Source of the DNA: Arthrobacter sp. PAMC25564
GTDB taxonomy: Bacteria; Actinomycetota; Actinomycetes; Actinomycetales; Micrococcaceae
Assembly: GCF_004798705.1 (NCBI RefSeq)
Contig: NZ_CP039290.1
Coordinates: 3,038,001 to 3,102,000 of the forward strand
Reading direction: 5' to 3'
DNA: 64,000 nucleotides
Numbering within the stretch: the stretch's first letter is position 1; every line of letters begins with the position of its first letter. The translations under genes and the position numbers were made by a program. The notes below the pieces were generated by a model. That model was not told where the DNA came from and made no database searches. It saw only the letters and a list, made by a program, of their open reading frames with translations. Positions 15,938 through 26,850 of the stretch are shown one piece after another.

Positions 15938-16872
15938 GACAGAAGCTTTCCGTGGGTTTGTGCGGTCTGGACTCTTTCGGTGACCAGGGCGAGCAGTTCG
16001 GGTGTAGAGCTCAGATACCAGTAAGTGCTGGCCGGGCTGACATGCCCGAGATAGGTTGCCAGGACAGCGATCCGGGCGTCGGCATCAGCGCCGCCGCGGT
16101 AGGCCTCAGTCAGAGACTCGGTGGCGAAGGTGTGACGGAAATCGTGCAGGCGCGGCGGTCCGGCCCCGGGCCGGGGTGTCAGGCCAAGGTCCGTGGTCAG
16201 GGACCGGAATGCTGTCTGCAGGTTTCCGGGGTGAGGGCGGGTACCGATGTAGGTGAGGAAGAACGCGTCCGGATCGCGGGCCGTGACCAGATCCCGGCTC
16301 GCGCTCAGATAGCCGGCCAGTGCACCGGCCGTGCTCGGGTGCAGCGGGACCAAACGTTCCTTCCCGTATTTGCCGGTCACCATGATCACACCGGCGCCCA
16401 GATCGACATCCTCCAGGTCCAGGGCCAGGGCTTCCCCGATCCGCATGCCGGTGGCGGCCATCAGCCCGATCACCGTGGACACCGTCAGCCCTCGGGCTGG
16501 CGGGCCCAGACTGAGGGCGGCGTCCATCAGCTCAACGGTTTGCCGTGGCGTATAGATGTACGGAATCGCATGAACGACTTTCGAAGGTATCAGCCCGGCA
16601 GGGATTATCGGGGCCAGTGCCGGATTCCGTGCGTGAACATAGGCGGCAAAGCCGCGGACCACGGCCAGCCGGTAGGCCCGCCAGCGGGGCGAGGCACCCG
16701 TCGGCAGGACCGCCCAGGCCACCGCCGCTTCAACCGTGATTGCTCCCTGGCCGGCGGTTTCGAGGCTGAGCAGGAAACCGCTGATTAGCCCCTCGTGCGC
16801 GTGCAGGGTGGCACCCATGAGCCGGCGTAACCGCAGATACTCCTGCTCATAGTCGTTCAGAACCGTGGTCAT
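15934..16872 (-). CDS. RIT tyrosine recombinase, second gene
   Basis: A 312-residue tyrosine recombinase. Catalytic motifs are ATGMRIGEALALDLEDVD (Arg), GKYGKERLVPLHPST (Lys loop), LHDFRHTFATESL (HxxR) and YLGHVSPASTYWYLS (His/Tyr). The N-terminal domain is short. It overlaps both neighbours by four bases. In RIT elements the three proteins belong to different subgroups and always occur in the same order, which suggests that they act as one complex. Confidence 0.93.
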   Translation of the reverse strand: MTTVLNDYEQEYLRLRRLMGATLHAHEGLISGFLLSLETAGQGAITVEAAVAWAVLPTGASPRWRAYRLAVVRGFAAYVHARNPALAPIIPAGLIPSKVVHAIPYIYTPRQTVELMDAALSLGPPARGLTVSTVIGLMAATGMRIGEALALDLEDVDLGAGVIMVTGKYGKERLVPLHPSTAGALAGYLSASRDLVTARDPDAFFLTYIGTRPHPGNLQTAFRSLTTDLGLTPRPGAGPPRLHDFRHTFATESLTEAYRGGADADARIAVLATYLGHVSPASTYWYLSSTPELLALVTERVQTAQTHGKLLS

Positions 16873-18116
16873 CGGACTCGCCCAGGAACGGTGACTGATC
16901 CGGGGGTGCCTCGTTCAGCACCCGGCCATGGTCTGGCCATGGTCCTCAGGGCGGCCAGATCGACTCTGGCATAAATGACGGTGGACGCGGGACTGGCATG
17001 GCGCAGCAGCTGGGACGCTTCGGTCAGCGTGCCGCCGGCGGCCAGGACACCGGTCGCGGCACTGTGGCGCAGTCGGTGAGCCCCGACCGGCGAAGCCATA
17101 CCTGCACGCTGTCCCAGCCGGCTGACTACGGCGCTGATGCCGGAACGGCCCAGCGGGGCATGCGGGGCCTTCGCCTGCAAGAACAGGTGGCGGTCAGGCA
17201 TGGCCGGGCGTTCATGTTCGAGGTATCCGGCGATCGCCGCGCCGGCATCGGCCGGTAAGGGCATGGGCTCCGCGAACCCGCCTTTCCCGTGCACGAGGAC
17301 GGTCCCGGCACGCCAGTTAAGGTCATCGAGGCGCAGACCGGCCGTCTCCCGTGCGCGCAACCCAAGCCGTGAGAGCAGCACGACGATGGCCCGGTCCCGG
17401 CACGGGCTCAGGCGTGAATCCGCGGTGTGGCTGATCAGGTCGCTGACCTGAGCCGGCGGCAAGGCTTTGGGCAGGGCGCCGAACGCGGAATACGAGACCG
17501 GGACGATTCCCTCCGCCAACGCCTCGTCGATGGTCCCGGAGAGATACAGCCATTTCAGCAGTGCTCGCAACGCTGTCACCGCGACCCGGACGGACCCGGC
17601 GGATTCCGCACTGCCGCGGACGACCAGGAAACCCATGACCTCGTTGACGGACAAGTTCCCCAGATCCGAATTCGTCCGACCGGCACGCCAGCGTAGGAAA
17701 GGCCGGACCTGGTTCAGGTAATTCTCGACGGTCGTCGGCGCCAGCGCCCGTTCGCGGGAGAGATACCGCCCGAACCGAACCAGGACCTGCTCCCAGCCAG
17801 GCAGGACGGACGGCGCTGCTGCCGCCCGCTCAATGTCTGAATCGGAGAGGAATTCGATGAACCTGTCCAGCGAGCGGACCGTGATCAGGTTTCTGTGGCT
17901 CTGGCGGCGATGCCGGAAGAACTCCTCGACCGCTTCCGGAGATAAATCGTGAATCGTAAGGCCCCGAGCGTGCATCCACCCGGACAAGTGGGCGAGCATC
18001 TGCAGCTGCTGGGCCGCGGTCCCCGGCGAATAGCCCAGCGCAGCCAGCCTGACGCGGAACTCTGGAAACAGTGAGGCCAGCGGGCCCCGGACACGTACCT
18101 TGGCAGGATCGCTCAT
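16869..18116 (-). CDS. RIT tyrosine recombinase, first gene
   Basis: A 415-residue tyrosine recombinase, the longest of the three. It has an extra N-terminal SAM-like region (residues 15-95) before a second core-binding domain starting VLVRFGRYLSRERALAPTTV. Catalytic motifs are LGLRARETAGLRLDDLNW (Arg), HGKGGFAEPMPL (Lys loop), HRLRHSAATGVLAAG (HxxR) and LLRHASPASTVIYARVDL (His/Tyr). It is the promoter-proximal gene, starting about 50 bases inside the right terminal repeat, so the repeat probably contains the promoter. Confidence 0.93.
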   Translation of the reverse strand: MSDPAKVRVRGPLASLFPEFRVRLAALGYSPGTAAQQLQMLAHLSGWMHARGLTIHDLSPEAVEEFFRHRRQSHRNLITVRSLDRFIEFLSDSDIERAAAAPSVLPGWEQVLVRFGRYLSRERALAPTTVENYLNQVRPFLRWRAGRTNSDLGNLSVNEVMGFLVVRGSAESAGSVRVAVTALRALLKWLYLSGTIDEALAEGIVPVSYSAFGALPKALPPAQVSDLISHTADSRLSPCRDRAIVVLLSRLGLRARETAGLRLDDLNWRAGTVLVHGKGGFAEPMPLPADAGAAIAGYLEHERPAMPDRHLFLQAKAPHAPLGRSGISAVVSRLGQRAGMASPVGAHRLRHSAATGVLAAGGTLTEASQLLRHASPASTVIYARVDLAALRTMARPWPGAERGTPGSVTVPGRVR

Positions 18117-18167
18117 GATCCTTGTCCTTCCGAGAGAAGACGGGAGGACAAGTATCAGACGGTAGCC

Positions 18168-18257
18168 GGATTATGCCGAACATTCCGGCACCCACCCGGC
18201 CCTGAGCTGCGGGTTCAGGCAGACATCGGCATAATCCGGACATCAGAATAATTTAGG
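18168..18257. repeat. RIT right terminal inverted repeat, 90 bp
   Basis: Reverse complement of 14851-14940 with one mismatch. It begins GGATTATGCCGAACATTCC and ends AGAATAATTTAGG at the junction with IS3 orfA. Confidence 0.9.
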
Positions 18258-18511
18258 AAATCGTTCTCCCGTTCGACCTCACGCAGCCGGGCCTCCAAAG
18301 CCTTGTACTTCGCGGCATCCACCGGGTCATCGGGCCTGCCGCCCGCCCCGGCCCCAGCGTCGCGGTGCAGCTGCACCCACCGCTTCAGCGCCGTGACGGA
18401 GACGCCGACTTCCGGGGCGACGGACATCGGTGACCGGCCGGAAGAAATCACAAGATCCACGGCATCGGCCTTAAATTCATCGGAATACGTTGGTCGAGCT
18501 GACATGAGCAC
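18215..18511 (-). pseudogene. IS3-family orfA, interrupted by the RIT element
   Basis: The frame encodes an HTH protein starting at SARPTYSDEFKADAVDLVIS with VSVTALKRWVQLHRDAG, then the leucine-zipper-like KALEARLREVERENDFL. At 18257 the RIT sequence begins and adds a foreign tail ending VRIMPMSA. The missing end, LKKVSAFFAKEQR and a TAG, is found at 14788-14830 on the far side of the RIT element. Rejoining the two parts gives a normal orfA. Confidence 0.85.
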
Positions 18512-18599
18512 AATCCTTTCAAGCTGTGTCTCACATCAGTAGTACACCTGCTGGCAGCAACGGTTGTGGACGTTTGAGACCCCGTGTCCGGCATGCCCG

Positions 18600-18706
18600 G
18601 CGTATGCAAAAGGCGGGGCGGGATGCATGACGAGCGTGAATGCCAGATGTTCGCGGTAAAAATTGATGGCGGCATCGACGATGTAGCGCACGCTTACCGT
18701 GGCCAT
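18600..18706 (-). pseudogene. Glyoxalase/VOC-family gene, 5' fragment only
   Basis: A good ribosome site (AAGGAGG) precedes ATG at 18706. The frame reads MATVSVRYIVDAAINFYREH and LAFTLVMHPAPPFA, the first beta-alpha-beta unit of a VOC-superfamily dioxygenase or isomerase. Homology then stops and the rest of the gene is missing next to the IS3 right end. Two residues in the first helix also appear to be deleted. Confidence 0.6.
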
Positions 18707-18739
18707 CAGGAGACCTCCTTGCTCTGCACCCAGGAACAC

Positions 18740-19039
18740 GCGCCACCTCGCGGCCTGTCAACGCGCCGAGCATCAGACACGCACGCGTGGTCGAACTGGA
18801 TTGATGCCATCGGTGATGAGGTGAGGCGGCAGCCAACCCGGGCGGCGGCTGGCACGGACAGATACTCAAGAAGCTGACGGAAACGCTGCGCAGACCGAGA
18901 AGTGGGTGCACGCCGGTCCGGGGTAGTCGAACCTTATAACATGGCCTGCCATTGTGGTTGAACGCCCGCCCCGAGCCAGCGTTTCTCCTCCGGAAGAGCA
19001 AGTCTCCTTGTGCCGGCGTTTCTGAGGATCCTTAAACGC
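18740..19039. other. Intergenic stretch with no recognisable gene
   Basis: About 300 bases between the VOC remnant and the aquaglyceroporin stop. Overlapping short ORFs on both strands show no family resemblance and no RNA gene or clear terminator is visible. Confidence 0.4.
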
Positions 19040-20017
19040 CTATGTTTCGGCCGTCTTTTTCGTTTCGGTCGCCGGAGGTGTCTCTCCGCCTGCCCGGCCC
19101 GGAGGTGTGGATTCCTGCAGCCTGACCCGCGCATGCAGGACGTCGCCGATAAACCAGTCGTAGATCAGGACACCGATCACACCACCGACCAGGGGGCCGA
19201 CGATCGGCACCCAGAAGTACCAGCTGAAGGCCCCGTCCACGGTGCCCGGCAGCGCCGTCTGCCCCCATCCGGCCAGCCAGGCAAACAGCCGTGGCCCGAA
19301 GTCACGGGCCGGGTTGATGGCGTAGCCGGCGTTCGCGCCGATCGACATGCCGATGGCTGCAACGGCCAGCCCGATCATGAACGGACCCAGGTTCGCCTGA
19401 ACCGCGGTGTTGCGCATGTCGATAATGGCCACCACGAACATGAGGAGGAAGGCCGTGCCGACAATCTGGTCGACCAGCGGTCCCACGGGGCTGCCGCTGA
19501 AGTAGGGTGCCGGGAAGGTGGCGAATATGGAGTAGCTGGCAAGCCCCTTCGGATCCGCACGCCCAGTCCCGACGGCTTTGTTGTAGGCGTCGATGGCGTC
19601 GTGATACAGCAGGTACACCATCGCGGCACCGGCGAAGGCGCCCAGAACCTGCGCGACGATATACGGCCCCACCTTGCCCCAGGGAAATTTACGCCGGGCC
19701 GCGAACGCCAGGGTCACCGCCGGATTGATGTGCGCGCCACTGACGCCACCGGCGACGTAGATTGCCAGCGTCACCGCCAAGGCCCATCCCCAGGTAATCA
19801 ACAGCCAGTCTCCGGCGGCCATGAAGATCGTCGTCGATGTCGCGGCCCGGCCGGATCCCGGCAAAGCGGCGACTGCCATGGCCACAACACCATCACCGAA
19901 AGAGATCAGCACAAACGTGCCGAGAAACTCTGCAAGAAGTTCACCCCAAGTGCCGCCCAACTGCTTAAGGCCACTGCCGTTACGGACCGCATTCCTAAGT
20001 GGACTGATATCGCTCAT
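19040..20017 (-). CDS. MIP-family channel, aquaglyceroporin / glycerol facilitator type
   Basis: A 325-residue six-helix channel. Both NPA boxes are present: GAHINPAVTLAFA (about residue 98) and YAINPARDFGPR (about 243). The Asp after the second box is characteristic of glycerol-conducting (GlpF-like) members. The N-terminal GELLAEFLGTFVLISFGDG is the first helix. A 30-residue Pro/Thr/Glu-rich tail lies in the cytoplasm. Likely substrate is glycerol or a small neutral solute. No glycerol kinase or dehydrogenase is adjacent, so this is a single-gene unit transcribed divergently from the repeat protein gene at 20272. Confidence 0.92.
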   Translation of the reverse strand: MSDISPLRNAVRNGSGLKQLGGTWGELLAEFLGTFVLISFGDGVVAMAVAALPGSGRAATSTTIFMAAGDWLLITWGWALAVTLAIYVAGGVSGAHINPAVTLAFAARRKFPWGKVGPYIVAQVLGAFAGAAMVYLLYHDAIDAYNKAVGTGRADPKGLASYSIFATFPAPYFSGSPVGPLVDQIVGTAFLLMFVVAIIDMRNTAVQANLGPFMIGLAVAAIGMSIGANAGYAINPARDFGPRLFAWLAGWGQTALPGTVDGAFSWYFWVPIVGPLVGGVIGVLIYDWFIGDVLHARVRLQESTPPGRAGGETPPATETKKTAET

Positions 20018-20271
20018 CGCGAGTGCCTCCTCGAGTCATCTGATCTACCTATCGAAATTGACAACCCCAGTACATTTATGCTACGCCGATAGTGTTCGTG
20101 GGCAACGGTCTAAGATCTATCCGCCGTGGGCAGCACCTTGGGCCGCCCCTGCCGCCCCGTCCCGGCAAACCCCCAGCAGGCGCGGAGGCGGATTCTGTCG
20201 AGGAGCGCGGTCCCTCGCCAGACTTGAATTGCGCCGCAAAGACGCGGATTTCGTTTGGGAAAGGCACCAAC

Positions 20272-20682
20272 ATGTCCGACAACAGCAGCATTGAAGACAC
20301 CCCGGATGAGGTAGGCCCAGAGAAGAAGCCGGAGGAACCAGACCTGCGCGGCCGGTATGTCGAAGGCAACTACGGCAAGGCCGGAGCGCAGGCCGGCCGC
20401 CATGCGGGCGACGAGGAAGGCCAATACATCGAAGGGGACTACGGGGCGGCCGGCAGCGAAGGCGGACTGCCCGAACCCCTCGGGGACAAGGCCAAGGAAT
20501 CGGGGCGCTACGTGAAAGCCAACTTCGGCGACGCCGGGTCGACCCCTGGCCGCACCGCTAAATCTGAAATTGGTCAGTATTCAGAGGGCAACTACGGAGC
20601 GAGCGGTTCCGTGGACCCGGCCCGCAAACCGCATATCGACACCGACACCGGGACCGGGACCGGGACCGATAATCAGGATTAG
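20272..20682 (+). CDS. Acidic repeat protein with YxEGxYG motifs
   Basis: A 136-residue hydrophilic protein. GGGAAAGG lies upstream of ATG at 20272. Four degenerate repeats occur about every 30 residues: GRYVEGNYGKAG, GQYIEGDYGAAG, GRYVKANFGDAG and GQYSEGNYGASG. The tail is a (GT)n-Asp run (DTGTGTGTDNQD). No signal peptide, membrane segment or catalytic motif is visible; the composition suggests an intrinsically disordered protein, perhaps stress-related. I know the motif only from uncharacterised actinobacterial proteins, so the role is unknown. Confidence 0.7.
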   Translation: MSDNSSIEDTPDEVGPEKKPEEPDLRGRYVEGNYGKAGAQAGRHAGDEEGQYIEGDYGAAGSEGGLPEPLGDKAKESGRYVKANFGDAGSTPGRTAKSEIGQYSEGNYGASGSVDPARKPHIDTDTGTGTGTDNQD

Positions 20683-20758
20683 TCCGGCACCTGCACCCCG
20701 CAGGACAGGAGCGCGGGCGGAGGCCCCCGAACAGGCGCCGGCCGTTCGGGCCGAACCT

Positions 20759-21112
20759 GCCGGCCTCCGCTGGGCGAGGGTAAACGCTCGCTCTGCGCCG
20801 CCGGGATCCGGGAATGCTGTCGTTGAAGCCGTCATTGCGGTCTTTACCAAGTTCGGTTTCGAACCTGAGACCGTGGGCAACGGGGTGCGAACGGAGCTGC
20901 GGCTGTACGCGTGTCCTTTCATGGATGTGGCACGGGAGCACCCGGAGGTGGTCTGCAGCGTGCATCTGGGCCTAATGAAAGGTCTGGTAGGCGGTTCCCC
21001 CGAAGGTTCTTCCGCCGCCACGCTCCAGCCTCTCGCCGGCGAGGGCTACTGCACCGCTTCCATCGAACTGACCAAGGACAGCACTTACCCGACCGGAAAG
21101 GGCGGACAGTGA
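20759..21112 (+). pseudogene. HTH-type regulator, C-terminal fragment
   Basis: The frame ends with VVEAVIAVFTKFGFEPETVG, ELRLYACPFMDVAREHPEVV and CSVHLGLMKGLVGG. This matches the ligand-sensing end of actinobacterial HTH regulators in which CPF and VCxxHLGLxxG are conserved. The N-terminal HTH is absent: upstream codons are low-complexity and overlap the repeat protein gene. Its stop overlaps a GTG start of the next decayed gene, indicating an old operon. Confidence 0.55.
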
Positions 21113-21554
21113 TTCTGGCCCGGATTCTTCAGTTGGCCATCTCGTTCCTTTGGCTCGGGCTGGTCGCGGCCATTTCGTTCATCGAAACGCCGCTCAAATT
21201 CAGGGCGCCCGGCATGACAGTGCCGCTGGCCGTTGGCATCGGCCGTCTCGTCTTCCGCGCACTGAACTGGGCGGAACTTGTGCTGGCCAGGGCGCTGGCT
21301 GTACTTGCGGCGGTGGCGGCAGGGCCTCCCTGGGCCACGGCGTGGCTGGCCGGTGTGGTGCTGCTGACCCTTGTGCAAGCGCTCGGCTCCGCCCGCGCAT
21401 GGATCGCCGGGCCCCCGGCACGCCCGAGGCGCACACCCATCCGGCAGGTCGGCGGCGCGCCGCCGCCCATCTGGTGTACTTCGGGCTCGAAGGCCTGAAA
21501 GTCGTTGCGCTGCCGGTCCTCGGCACGGCCTACGCGCTGCAGGCACTCGCGTGA
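21109..21554 (+). pseudogene. Four-helix membrane protein, frameshifted
   Basis: Begins GTG, ILARILQLAISFLWLGLVAA, then SFIETPLKFRAPGMTVPL and GIGRLVFRALNWAELVLARA. This resembles a conserved actinobacterial membrane protein family of unknown function. A shift near 21440 is needed to reach its expected C-terminus LVYFGLEGLKVVALPVLGTA before TGA at 21554. It lies between the regulator fragment and the haemoglobin gene with overlapping ends. Confidence 0.6.
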
Positions 21555-21980
21555 GCGCCACCGCAGGTGCCCGCGCGTCCCGAAACGACCTAGCCAACCG
21601 CGCAGATGTGGAGGTGCTCGTCACCACGTTCTACCGTCGGGTTTTTGAAGACGAACTGCTCGGGCCGGTGTTCACCGAGGTCGCGCGCATGGATCTTCCC
21701 GCGCACCTTCCGATCAAGTGCGACTTCTGGGAGACAGTGCTCTTTCGCGCCGGGCTATCCAAGCGGAATGCGCTGCAAGTACACTCGGCCCTCAATGACA
21801 ATTCCCGCTGCGCTGGGAGCTATTCGCCCGCTGGCTTGAACTGTGGGAGAGCACCGTGGACGAGCTGTTCATCGGCGAGAAAGCGGAACTCGCGAAGGCC
21901 CAGGCTGCACGCATCGGCGGATCGATACATGGCGTCATCTGCGGCGGTGAACCAAGCGAGTACAGCACCATACGGCGTGC
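21551..21980 (+). pseudogene. Group III truncated haemoglobin, frameshifted
   Basis: The first part reads DVEVLVTTFYRRVFEDELLG, VFTEVARMDLPAHLPIKCDF and WETVLFRAGLSKRNALQVHS, which carries the group III signature including the proximal-His region ALQVH. A one-base shift near 21800 then gives PLRWELFARWLELWESTVDE and LFIGEKAELAKAQAARIGGS. Both halves are well conserved, so inactivation is recent or is a sequencing error. Group III globins are usually linked to redox or NO chemistry. Confidence 0.75.
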
Positions 21981-25158
<3,178 letters not shown>

Positions 25159-25210
25159 CGCGGTCCGCCGGCCGGCGGTGCCACGCCCGGTGCCCGCCGG
25201 CGCCGGAGCG

Positions 25211-25993
25211 TCATATCCTGCGGGAGAGGATGGCCTGTTTGACCTCTGCGATGGCCTGCGTGACCTTTATGCCACGCGGGCAAGCCTCCGTGCAATTGAA
25301 CACGGTGCGGCACCGCCAGACACCTTCCTTGTCGTTAAGGATCTGAAGGCGCAAGTCGCCGGCGTCGTCGCGGGAGTCGAAGATGAAGCGGTGGGCGTTC
25401 ACGATTGCCGCCGGACCGAAGTATTGTCCGTCGGTCCAGAAGACCGGGCACGCGCCCGTACACGCGGCACACAGAATGCACTTGGTGGTGTCATCGAAAC
25501 GTGCACGCTCTTCGGGAGACTGCAGGCGCTCCTTCGTCGGCTCGTGGCCGGCACCGATAAAGTACGGCATGATCTCACGGTAGGACTGGAAGAACGGTTC
25601 CATGTCCACAATCAGGTCCTTCTCCACCGGCAGGCCCTTGATGGCCTCAACGGTCACCGGCTTGTCCAGGTTCAGGTCCTTGAGCAAAACCTTGCAGGCC
25701 AGGCGGTTGCGGCCGTTGATCCGCATGGCATCAGAACCGCACACCCCGTGGGCGCAGGAACGCCGGAAGGACAGCGAGCCGTCAATTTCCCATTTGATCT
25801 TGTGCAGCGCATCCAGGACCCGGTCCGTGCCGTACATGGTCAGCGGGTAGTCTTCCCAGCGGGCCTCCTCGGAGACTTCCGGGTTGTAGCGGCGGATCCG
25901 CAACGTGACTTCGAAGGTGGGGATCTCGCCGCTCCCAACAGAGTGCGGCAGATCTATTTTTGAGGGGGGTTCGGTGGCCTGCGGGCTGCTCAT
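25211..25993 (-). CDS. sdhB: Succinate dehydrogenase iron-sulfur subunit
   Basis: A 260-residue SdhB. The N-terminal 2Fe-2S domain contains RRSCAHGVCGSDAMRING. The C-terminal domain has CILCAACTGACPVFW (4Fe-4S and 3Fe-4S ligands) and FNCTEACPRGIKVTQAI. It normally passes electrons from the SdhA flavoprotein to quinone at SdhC/D. Start chosen at ATG 25993 (MSSPQATEPPS); the ORF is open further upstream. It follows sdhC on the same strand with a 52-base gap, and neither sdhA nor sdhD is present. Confidence 0.95.
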   Translation of the reverse strand: MSSPQATEPPSKIDLPHSVGSGEIPTFEVTLRIRRYNPEVSEEARWEDYPLTMYGTDRVLDALHKIKWEIDGSLSFRRSCAHGVCGSDAMRINGRNRLACKVLLKDLNLDKPVTVEAIKGLPVEKDLIVDMEPFFQSYREIMPYFIGAGHEPTKERLQSPEERARFDDTTKCILCAACTGACPVFWTDGQYFGPAAIVNAHRFIFDSRDDAGDLRLQILNDKEGVWRCRTVFNCTEACPRGIKVTQAIAEVKQAILSRRI

Positions 25994-26045
25994 GGACTCG
26001 TACACTCCCTGTTGGCGCTGTTCCGGTTTCCCGGGCTGGCGGACA

Positions 26046-26426
26046 TCAGTGGCCGCCAAAAACATGGGAAAGGTGGATGAAAAGGAAGGGGATCATCACC
26101 ACCGCCCATAGTCCGAGGACACCCCAAAGCATTTGGACATGATACTTGGGGCCTTTCTTCCAGAAATCGATGAGGATTATCCGCACTCCGCCGAACGCAT
26201 GGAAGACAACGGCCGCGACCAGGCCGGCCTCCCCTATGCCCATGACCGGGTTCTTATAGGTGCCTATGACGGCGTTATAGGCCTCCGGCGATACCCGGAC
26301 CATGGAAGTATCCAGAACATGCACGAGGAGAAAAAAGAAAATAGCAACGCCGGTAATCCGGTGGGCAACCCACGCCCACTGTCCCTGTTGCCCGCGGTAA
26401 AGAGTCCAAGATGCGGTCTTTGACAC
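26046..26426 (-). CDS. sdhC: Succinate dehydrogenase cytochrome b556 subunit
   Basis: A 126-residue three-helix protein starting at GTG (VSKTASWTLYRGQ). Family features are RGQQGQWAWVAHRITGVAIF, where the Ser/His/Arg region lines the quinone site, FFLLVHVLDTSMV, and FHAFGGVRIILID, where the His is the haem ligand. GGAGGGG lies just upstream. In actinobacteria the operon order is usually sdhCDAB; here sdhB follows directly, as if sdhD and sdhA had been deleted. Confidence 0.92.
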   Translation of the reverse strand: MSKTASWTLYRGQQGQWAWVAHRITGVAIFFFLLVHVLDTSMVRVSPEAYNAVIGTYKNPVMGIGEAGLVAAVVFHAFGGVRIILIDFWKKGPKYHVQMLWGVLGLWAVVMIPFLFIHLSHVFGGH

Positions 26427-26850
26427 TGGCCCCTCCTCGCTCCGTGAGCCGGCGACCAAAGGACGTACATGGTCTGACGGCGGCCTCACCTGTGAGTCTA
26501 CGACCGCGTAGGCAAAGGTCAACCCGCCGGGTTCATCCCGCCATGGGATTGCAGGTGCCGGCGGCTAATGATGCGGCAGACAAAGGTGATAATCGGGGCC
26601 GGCACGCCCGCATGGACGGGAAGCCGTTGAGTGACACAGCGGGCCATGGATCCCGGGCTGGATACCGCGACCCGGTATCCACGACAGCCGGATATTAATG
26701 GAGACGACGAAGCCGGCCACTGACGGCCGGCTGCCCCTGCGTTGCGTATAGCCCGGCAGCCCGTCGACTCCTACCGGCGGACCATGCGTCCGTCATCCCG
26801 GATCTTCCGTTGCCAGTCCGCGGCGGAAGCGTAATCTGGGATCAGGCATC
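26427..26850. other. Divergent intergenic region between sdhC and the Mo-oxidoreductase gene
   Basis: No gene is supported in these 420 bases. A perfect 8-bp hairpin, AGCCGGCC-ACTGAC-GGCCGGCT, occurs at 26711-26732 without a T tract, so a terminator role is doubtful. Promoters for both flanking genes must lie here. Confidence 0.4.

Larger units (their letters stand above)
14831..18257 (-). mobile_element. Recombinase-in-trio (RIT) element
   Basis: Three tyrosine recombinase genes in one direction, each overlapping the next by four bases, lie between 90-bp inverted repeats. This is the known layout of RIT elements, whose transposition mechanism is still poorly understood. The element sits in codons of IS3 orfA: flanks read CTTTTTTAGG on the left and TTTAGG followed by AAATCG on the right, consistent with a short duplicated TTAGG. 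No cargo gene is present. Confidence 0.85.
13854..18548 (-). mobile_element. IS3-family element, inactivated and split by a RIT element
   Basis: Imperfect terminal inverted repeats are visible: GGTGTGTCAAGGATGTGAGAC at the left end, while the right end read inward from 18548 gives GGTGTACTAC and then TGATGTGAGAC. Between them are orfA (right part) and orfB (left part) on the minus strand. A 3.4-kb block at 14831-18257 interrupts orfA. Removing it and one TTAGG copy restores a normal orfA end. Without the insertion the element would be about 1.3 kb. It has also landed in a glyoxalase-like gene, whose 5' end remains on the right. Confidence 0.75.

Noticed and set aside
25165..25178. Perfect 14-bp GC palindrome after aconitase
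   Set aside because: Short, without loop or T tract; common by chance in this GC content, so not called as a terminator.
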